Source: Blastocatellia bacterium
GTDB taxonomy: Bacteria > Acidobacteriota > Blastocatellia > Chloracidobacteriales > JADJPF01
Length of the DNA stretch: 64,000 nucleotides
Direction of reading: 5' to 3'
Assembly (NCBI GenBank): GCA_016713405.1
Contig: JADJPF010000007.1
Span: 186,001-250,000, forward strand
Shown here: positions 57,027-64,000 of the stretch, piece by piece
Layout: each line of letters begins with the position of its first letter
Position numbering within the stretch: position 1 is the first letter of the stretch
Notes under the pieces: model-generated
Seen by the model: the letters and a program-made list of their open reading frames with translations, nothing else
What the model was told of the DNA's origin: nothing
The model's database searches: none
Made by a program: the position numbers and the translations under genes

Positions 57027-60000
57027 ATGAGACCATCAATTGAAGCAGTCTTGGGAACGGTTATTGATGGAAAATACAGACTTGACTCTTTAATTGGTTT
57101 AGGTGGCATGGGGCGTGTTTTTTGTGCTACCCACTTGCAGTTAAATAAAACTTTTGCCCTCAAATTAATGAATTTTCCCGCCCACAATTCCCCACAATTA
57201 GTTCGTTTTAAGCGTGAAGCAGAATCGCTTGCTAAAATACGTCATCCTAATGTTGTTGGTGTAACAGACTTTGGTATTACTATAGAACATACTCCTTATA
57301 TAGTAATGGAGTATATCGAAGGCATGTCATTACGTACTATGATGGAGGATAAAGGATATTTTACTGAGCGACAAGCCTTGCTTATTTCTAAACAAATGTG
57401 TGCTGGCCTTTATGCTGCACATTTACAAGGCATAGTTCATCGTGACTTAAAGCCAGAAAATATCATGATTGAACAATTAGCTGATGGTGAAATACTTGTA
57501 CGAGTATTAGATTTTAGTATTGCTAAACTGCTTCAACTAGGTGATAACGAAGAAAATATTAGTGAGCATGAAGAACTAATAGGTACTATAAAATATATGA
57601 CACCAGAACAATTTCTGGGCAATGCTGTAGATGCACGGTCAGATATTTTTGGTATTTGTCTAATGATTTATGAAATGTTAGCAGGTGTTGTTCCAGCCGC
57701 AACGGTTTCGCTTGCTAGGCCCTTAAAAGAATTAAGACCAGATATTTCTTCAAGATTAAATGAAATTGTTCATAAAGGGCTTTCTCCTCTACCTATAAAC
57801 CGCCAGCAATCAGCTTTGGAGCTAAAGAGAGAATTAGAGAGTCTAGAATTTATCCCTTCTCCTGATTTAAGTACACAATATTCTTTGGTGGGTAGTAAAT
57901 ATGGTATAACTACTACTGAAGATGGACAATTTGACTCTTTAGAACTTCAAGCCGGCCAAAAAATTTCTTACTACCAAATCTTAAAAAAATTAGCTGAAGG
58001 TGGAATGGGAGAAGTTTATTTAGCTGAAGATGCGCGTTTAGGGCGTAAAGTAGCCTTGAAATTACTACCAAAAGAAATTACTCAAGACCCAAAAAGGACT
58101 AAAAGATTTGAGCAGGAAGCTCGAACAGCTTCAGCCTTAAACCATCCTAATATTCTTACTATTTATGAAATTGGAGATTTTGAAGGCATACAATTTATTG
58201 CAACAGAATATATTGAAGGTCTAACTCTAAAACAAAAAATCCAACAAGGACTAACTCTAAAAGAAATACTAAAAATTGCTGTACAAATTGCTAATGCTCT
58301 AGCTGTTGCCCATCCAGCAGGGGTTGTTCATCGAGATATTAAGCCTGGAAATATAATGCTACGTGCAGATGGTTACGTAAAAATTCTGGATTTTGGTTTA
58401 GCAAAATTTACAGAAGCAAATGGAAATAAAGATAATACTGGGATTAATACCGAATCTGGAAAAATTATGGGAACACCCAAATATATGTCTCCAGAACAGG
58501 CTCGTGGACAATTTGTAGATGCACGAACAGATATTTTTAGTTTTGGGGTAGTTCTTTATGAAATGATTACTGGTAAAGTACCTTTTGATGGTGCTACAAA
58601 TACAGACATTATTGTTTCGGTTTTAGAGCATGAAGCTTTACCCCTAAGTCAACATGTAGCGGAAATTGACTCTGAATTAGAAAGAATTGTTCAAAAAGCT
58701 TTACGTAAGGATAGGGAAGAACGCTATCAAACTATTAAAGATATGTTGCTAGATCTAAAGAGCTTAAAGCAACGCTTAAATTTTGAAAAAGAGCTAAACC
58801 GCAACAACTCAGAAAATACTAACCCTAGTGGCGAAACTACTACACCTTCTAGTAAAGATAAAACAGATAAAAGCTTAACTGCTGTTGAAACTACTATAAA
58901 TAATAATTTTATAGATAAACCTAAGAATAAGCAAAAACGCCTAATACCTTTAATTGCTTTAGTAATAATATTTACTGGAACATTAGCAGGGTATTTTGTA
59001 TTTTATAAGAATTTACAAAATAATAAAAAAGCACGTAGTTTAGCTATATTACCTTTTCGTAATTTAAAAGATGATCCAGATACAGACTTTTTAAGTTTTT
59101 CCTTAGCAGATGCTGTAATTAATAAACTTGGTTATGTTGACTCTTTAACCTTGCGACCTTCTTCAGCTATAAGTAAGTATCGTAATCAAGATATTGATAT
59201 TAAAGAAGTTGCTAGTCAGCTAAAAGTTAATACTCTTTTAATGGGAAGTTTCTTAAAAGAAGGCGAAGAGCTAAGAATTCATACACAACTTGTTGATGTA
59301 GAAAATGATAAAGTAATTTGGGTAGGTAGTCTGGACTTAAAATATGAAAAATTACTAACAGTTCAAACAAAGGTTGCTGACCGAATTGTTAAAGAATTAG
59401 AAATAAAGCTTACAGATGATGAAGTAAAAAGGTTGAATCGGGATGTTTTTATCAACTCTTTAGCCTATGAATATTGCTTAAAAGGCATAGATTTAATGGT
59501 AAAGTCTGCTAATAATTTTTCTGAAGCTAGAAGTATGTTAGAAAAGTCTGTTGCTTTGGATCCTAATTTTGCTCAGGCTTGGGCATACTTAGGTTTTTGC
59601 TATGCTTCTGCTGCTACGGCTGAATATAGCGGGCAAGAATATTATATTAAAGCTCAGGCAGCTTATGATAAGGCAATAGAATTAGATTCAGAACAAATTG
59701 AGGCACGTGTTTTTAGTGCTACATTGCTAACTGATACTGGAAAGGCTCAAGAAGCTGTTAGTAGATTAAAAGAGGTTATTAGAAAAAAACCTCAATATGC
59801 GGCAGCTTATTGGGAATTAAGTTATGCTTATCGCTATGGTGGACTAATAAAAGAATCTATTGAAGCAGGAGAACGAGCCGTAGAGTTAGATGCAGGTGTA
59901 ATGAATCGCACTTTTAATAGTTATTTATATGCAGGAGAATATCGTAAATTCTTAGATAGTTTACCTGATAGAAATGATTCTTATTTTATTTTTTATAAAG

Positions 60001-60415
60001 GTATTGCAGATTATTATTTGCACAATTCTTCTAGTGCAAAAAAACATTTTGATGAAGCTTATAGACTTACCCCAGATCAAATTTTTGCTCAAATAGGCAA
60101 AACTTTTAGTTTATCTATTGAAGGTAAAAATGCAGAAGCACTAAAACTAATTAAAAATAGTGAAGAAAAAATCAGAAGTAGTGGTGTTAGCGATGGAGAA
60201 GCAATTTATAAAATTGCTCAAGCTTATGCAGTTTTAGAAGACATACCTTCCGCTTTAGCAATGCTTCGCTTAAGTATTGAAAAAGGTTTTTTTGCTATCC
60301 TTATTTTTTACAAGATATATTACTAGATAATTTGCGTAAGGAAAAAGAATTTACCGAACTTTTAGAAATAGCTCGCAAACGCCATGAAGAGTTTAAGAAA
60401 CAATCTATCCCTTAA
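57027..60415 (+). CDS. Tandem Ser/Thr kinase (two kinase domains) with TolB-like and TPR domains
   Basis: The start is taken as ATG 57027; a TTG 15 bases earlier is possible. Residue numbers below count from that TTG. Kinase domain 1 (about 20-285): GLGGMGRVF, FALKLM, HRDLKPEN (143), but DFS replaces DFG (167-169). Kinase domain 2 (about 315-585): AEGGMGEVY, VALKLL, HRDIKPGN, DFGLAK and GTPKYMSPEQ, fully canonical. A membrane helix near 640-660 (RLIPLIALVIIFTGTLAGYF). A TolB-like domain (RSLAILPFRNLKDDPDTDFL) and TPR repeats follow. One base is lost near 60290; the other frame reads YPYFLQDILLDNLRKEKEFT and ends FKKQSIP at 60415. Domain 1 may be regulatory. Confidence 0.86.
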
Positions 60416-60673
60416 TTTACTACTAAACAAGTAGAGTTATTTAAGTTACAATTAATAATTAAAGTGTCTTTCTCTTGCTTCCCCTAACAACATAAAAATT
60501 TTTGCTAAAAACCATTAAAAAGCATTAATGTTTGTGCTAAACTATGGAGCTAATCTCAATATATAGATTTGCTTAATTTCTCGAACAACATAATTTATAA
60601 ATTCTTAGCCCTAATCATAAATAAAATCTCTTTAATTTTTCTATAAATTTATTTTTATTTTCTTTTTAAAACT

Positions 60674-61488
60674 ATGTCTAAATCACCTAATGATTTAAAT
60701 AATTATGATGATGTTTCTTTTGATCCAATAACAGGAGAAACACAAACTTTGACTGATGTTGACAATGTTTATGGAGAGCAACAAATAGGAATAGATCTAC
60801 TTAAGAATTTAGAAGATTTTGAAGCAAAAACAGCCCCTTTATCTAACCCTTTATCTAAAAGTGATTTTGTTGACAAAGTTGATAATAAAAATATGCCAAC
60901 TTTATCTGGGCAAAAACAAATAGATAATATAAAAACAGAAAGTAAAAATCTAGTTTTCATTCTTCAAAAACAACTACCTCACAAAACAATTCTTTAATAA
61001 AAGTAGTCTTATCAATAGCTATTACTTTAGTACTTGCAGCAGCGGCAGCAACATATACTTTTTTATCAAGAGCTAATGAAACTAGTGATTTAACAAATAC
61101 ACAAACAACAGAAGTTTCTACTGACCAAACACAGGTAGAAGAACAATTTGTTGATGGTGCTAATGAAGTAGCTAGTTTTGTTAGAAACTCTGCTTCTAAG
61201 CTTACAGGTTTAACAATTGAAGAAGCTTTAGCTACTAACTTAAATATTACTTATGGAAGAACTTGGCAAATTTTAGGTTGGAAAATTGAACAAGCTGAAG
61301 GTAACTTCCAGACTGTTAAATTTGTTTATAAACAAGATGGAAGAAAAGAAATTTCTTGGAAAGTAGACCTACAAGCTAGAAAGCTTATTGCTACTAGTCC
61401 AGAAGCAGAAACTATTACTTTAACAACAAAAACATCATCAAATAACAACAATGTTATTGATGGTCAATCTAATCAACCAACTAAATAG
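60674..61488 (+). CDS. Single-pass membrane protein (one frameshift)
   Basis: No ribosome site is visible. About 270 residues: an acidic cytosolic N-terminus (NNYDDVSFDPITGETQTL), then after a lost T near 60955 the other frame gives SSKTTTSQNNSLIKVVLS and a membrane helix (VLSIAITLVLAAAAATYTFL). The outer part has a Thr/Gln/Glu-rich linker and a small domain (TIEEALATNLNITYGRTWQI, WKVDLQARKLIATSPEAETI). Not recognised. It lies 56 bases before the pilin operon and may belong to it. Confidence 0.6.
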
Positions 61489-61544
61489 AGTTTATCTAAT
61501 TTATTTATTTTAATAAATCTTTCTTAAAGAGAAAGGCATAAAAT

Positions 61545-62204
61545 ATGGTCTTTCAAAAAGCAAATTTAAAAGGTTTTTCTATAATAGAAGTTTTGGTAGT
61601 TGTGACAATAGGGCTAATTTTAACTACTGTTGCTATTGTTGGTTTTCGTGGTGTTAGAACAAATATCAAAACTGTAAAAGCAGCTAATGTAGCAACCTCT
61701 TTAATACAACAAGCTCGACAACGTGCAATTACTAATCGGGTACCTCATTCAGTTACAATTAGCCGTGTTCCAGATAGTTCAGGTAATAGAAATGTATTAA
61801 CTATAAACAGTATAGATATTACTAAAACCCCACCTGTAACAAATGTAGTTCGTGTAGAATACCTACCTCAAGATGTTGCTATTGCTCTACCAACAAATAT
61901 CCCATTAACTATAGCAGCAAATATGCCTCCTCAAGATACTTTTCAGCTAGCTGACTTTATGGGAATGGATACAGCAACAATTTTCTTTAATATTGATGGC
62001 TCTGTTACTAGTGGAAATTATTTTCCACTCCCTGGTAGCAATCCATTTCGAGGATCTTTCTTTTTTGCAGATGCTCCTAATGCATGTACCACAACCCAAA
62101 GATCAGAATTAACCAGAGTGGTTAGTCTTTATGGTTCAACAGGTGGTGTTAAGACCTGGTATTACGATGGTACTACTTTTCGCACAGGCAGTAAGAATTT
62201 TTAA
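61545..62204 (+). CDS. Type IV minor pilin, FimU/GspH-like
   Basis: Ribosome site AGAGAAAGG. Prepilin site KGFSIIEVLVVVTIGLILTT, with Glu5 intact, then a helix. The C-terminal beta domain contains QARQRAITNRVPHSVTIS and a late TRVVSLYGSTGGVKTWYYDG, which matches GspH/FimU minor pilins (219 residues, typical). First of a second minor-pilin operon in this window; the order FimU, PilV, PilW is the classical one. Confidence 0.82.
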   Translation: MVFQKANLKGFSIIEVLVVVTIGLILTTVAIVGFRGVRTNIKTVKAANVATSLIQQARQRAITNRVPHSVTISRVPDSSGNRNVLTINSIDITKTPPVTNVVRVEYLPQDVAIALPTNIPLTIAANMPPQDTFQLADFMGMDTATIFFNIDGSVTSGNYFPLPGSNPFRGSFFFADAPNACTTTQRSELTRVVSLYGSTGGVKTWYYDGTTFRTGSKNF

Positions 62205-62213
62205 GTAGTTATT

Positions 62214-62793
62214 ATGAAAAGTTTAATTAAGCTTTCTCATAGATCAGGATTTTCCTTAGTAGAATTAATTATTTCTATTGGAGTTATTTTAACAGCATTA
62301 CTTGGTTTAGCAGGACTTTTAGGTTTATCTATTCGTAGTAATGAAACTATTCGTCAAACAACTCTTTGTAAAACACTTGCTACAACAATAACTGAAACTA
62401 TTATTGTTGCTAGAGAATCAGAAATAATAGATTTTACTAAATTGGAAACAGTTTTTTGCTGGTGCCAATGTACGCCGACCTATTTTAGCTCCAGGCCCAG
62501 ATAATATTTATGGTACTAGCGATGATGTAGGAGATTTAACTTTTTCTGTTGGCCCAAATCCTGCACTTGCTGTTGGACAACAAAAATTTGACCGTACAAC
62601 AGAATCTATTTTTAACCTAACTCAACAAGGTTATGGTTATAGAATTTTAGTTATTCCTGTTGCAGGTAGCAACAATGCCTTAAAACAAGTTTCTGTAGAA
62701 ATTTATCCTCCAGGCTCAACACAGCCAAATGATAGAGGAGTATATAGACTTAATTTGGTACTTGGTTCCTATCCAACTAGTTTAACTGGTTGA
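62214..62793 (+). CDS. Type IV minor pilin, PilV-like (frameshift near 62450)
   Basis: Prepilin site SGFSLVELIISIGVILTALL with Glu5. The frame is lost near 62447-62455. The corrected frame reads QFFAGANVRRPILAPGPDNI and continues with LAVGQQKFDRTTESIFNLTQ to RLNLVLGSYPTSLTG, stopping at 62793. About 192 residues. Second gene of the operon; likely part of the pilus tip complex. Confidence 0.75.
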
Positions 62794-62862
62794 TTTTTGA
62801 AAACTCAAAATTATTATTTTTCACCTACGTAAATTAGTGATTATCTAATAGGAGAAAATCAC

Positions 62863-64000
62863 ATGTTAAATAAAAACTTTAAAAAAACTTTTAATATAAA
62901 AGGATTTAGTTTAGTAGAACTCTTAGTCACAACAGTTGTTTTTATAATTGTTGTTGTTTTGAGTGGTCAATTAATTAGACTTGCTAATTTTGATTCTCAA
63001 GTAAATACAAACCTTAATGAAGTCCAACAAAGTTCCCGCGTTGCCTTAAAATTCCTAGAAAGAGATATTACTAATAGTGGAGACTCTTACCTAATAGGCA
63101 TTGCGGGTGGTTTAGGTATTGTTGGCCCAAGTGTTTCATTAAATGCTTTTGAGCAAATCAGAGGCACTAACCCAACCAACACAGCTATTAATGTACCTAC
63201 TCCAAGTGATAATAAACAACCTTTGTTCTCATTACTTCCAGTTAGAAGAGCAACAGCTTTAGGCAATGGTGCTAATGGAGGTGGACAAACCGCCTTAGAA
63301 AATGGTAGTGCCGATAAAGTAACAATTGCCTATGAAGATGAATTTTTTCTTGCTGGTTCAGAACAAGGATTTCAAGACATTGGTAGAACAATCCCTCTTC
63401 CTGCTCCTGATGATACAGCTAAAAGCCTTAGTGCAGATGTTGAGTTTCAAGGAGTTTGGAACCGTACTACTTCCACACTAAACTTGGGAGATCCAGATCC
63501 AGTTAGCCCAGCAGGACAAATTTTTCTTGAAGGCCAAGATGATATGGGTAGCCCAATTTATTTTAGAAGGGTTTTTGATACTTCTACTGTTAGAGTAGGT
63601 GATATATTTAAGCTAACAGGAGGTAGTAATAGCCAAAGTGTTGTATTAGCAGTAGTTTCCAATGTTACTGCAACTAGTTTAGAATTTGCTCCAGATGTAA
63701 TTGGATTTAATAAAAAAACCTCTAATATAAATGCTGTTATAGCCAATATAAATAATCTAAATGCTCAAATTGGTGCTTTAGATCCTGCTACTGCAACAGC
63801 CGCAATAGCTGCATTAGAAGCTCAAAAAGATGCTGCACTTAGCCAAGTTTTTCCTTTAGATCTACTTCCTGAAGTTCCAGGTGATCCTGCTGGTGGGTTG
63901 GTTACAGCTACTAGAATAATGCTTTATACTTATATGGTTGATCCACTAACTCAAGACCTAATTCGCCGTCGTTATACTTATCAACCAGAAGCTACAGGAA
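62863..64000 (+). CDS. Type IV minor pilin, PilW-like (runs past window end)
   Basis: Ribosome site TAGGAG before ATG at 62863. Prepilin site KGFSLVELLVTTVVFIIVVV with Glu5, then QSSRVALKFLERDITNSGDS, the conserved region after the pilin helix in PilW proteins. The frame remains open to base 64000 (about 379 residues seen, ending RRYTYQPEATG). Segments with repeated Ala/Gln/Ile (LNAQIGALDPATATAAIAAL) suggest a helical insertion. PilX and PilY1 would be expected beyond the edge. Confidence 0.8.
   Translation, partial: MLNKNFKKTFNIKGFSLVELLVTTVVFIIVVVLSGQLIRLANFDSQVNTNLNEVQQSSRVALKFLERDITNSGDSYLIGIAGGLGIVGPSVSLNAFEQIRGTNPTNTAINVPTPSDNKQPLFSLLPVRRATALGNGANGGGQTALENGSADKVTIAYEDEFFLAGSEQGFQDIGRTIPLPAPDDTAKSLSADVEFQGVWNRTTSTLNLGDPDPVSPAGQIFLEGQDDMGSPIYFRRVFDTSTVRVGDIFKLTGGSNSQSVVLAVVSNVTATSLEFAPDVIGFNKKTSNINAVIANINNLNAQIGALDPATATAAIAALEAQKDAALSQVFPLDLLPEVPGDPAGGLVTATRIMLYTYMVDPLTQDLIRRRYTYQPEATG

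Overview
This window is AT-rich DNA from a diderm bacterium, most likely an acidobacterium (Blastocatellia-like). That placement is an inference from gene content. There are five multi-domain Ser/Thr kinase genes carrying WD40, TPR, TolB-like or formylglycine-enzyme-like domains, a DUF1549/DUF1553 plus DUF1501 pair, lipid A genes (waaA, lpxK), a cobalamin-dependent ribonucleotide reductase, and type IV minor-pilin operons. I see no rRNA, no transposase, no CRISPR array and no clear prophage.

Layout. 1-5.9 kb: a cut-off PilZ gene, a kinase-WD40 gene with an internal amber codon, a membrane protein, a GAF/HD-GYP c-di-GMP phosphodiesterase and a secreted propeller-like protein. 6.3-11.7 kb: a minor-pilin operon (PilV-, PilW- and PilX-like) ending in a secreted propeller plus Ig-like protein that sits where PilY1 would sit. 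11.7-13 kb: an odd array of tRNA-like structures and a DUF7873 gene. 13-17.4 kb: DUF1549/1553 and DUF1501 proteins and an ankyrin protein. 17.5-26.7 kb: an atypical kinase, an oxidoreductase-SCP2 fusion, an outer-membrane protein, an FHA-GAF histidine kinase and a PP2C phosphatase. 26.7-28.8 kb: a repeat-rich spacer, then a secreted propeller carrying five IQKPGH hexapeptides and a 45-residue exported peptide carrying two IVKPGH motifs. 29-36 kb: PDZ, YkgJ-like, response regulator and formylglycine-enzyme-like genes and a kinase. 36.3-42.8 kb: efp, waaA, lpxK and intein-containing nrdJ. 43-49.5 kb: SpeD-like, nitroreductase and DUF3810 genes and a kinase-TPR gene. 49.8-60.4 kb: three cytosolic scaffold-like proteins and a kinase with two tandem kinase domains. 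60.7-64 kb: a single-pass membrane protein and the start of a second minor-pilin operon (GspH/FimU-, PilV- and PilW-like).

How it fits together. The theme is surface and signalling biology: phospho-Ser/Thr signalling (five kinases, one PP2C phosphatase, one FHA protein), c-di-GMP signalling (PilZ, HD-GYP) and two pilus-tip operons. About a dozen genes carry single-base frameshifts or a stop, mostly at short homopolymers. Some shifts compensate each other within 60 bases. This looks like sequencing error, so I describe these genes as intact loci with a probable error.

Best candidate for an undescribed system: the KPGH pair at 27.2-28.7 kb. All differences between the five repeat units in the propeller are synonymous, and the same motif makes up most of a tiny exported peptide encoded just upstream. 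Second is the tRNA-like array at 11.8-12.2 kb, where a T-arm/acceptor half precedes a perfectly complementary acceptor/D-arm half.
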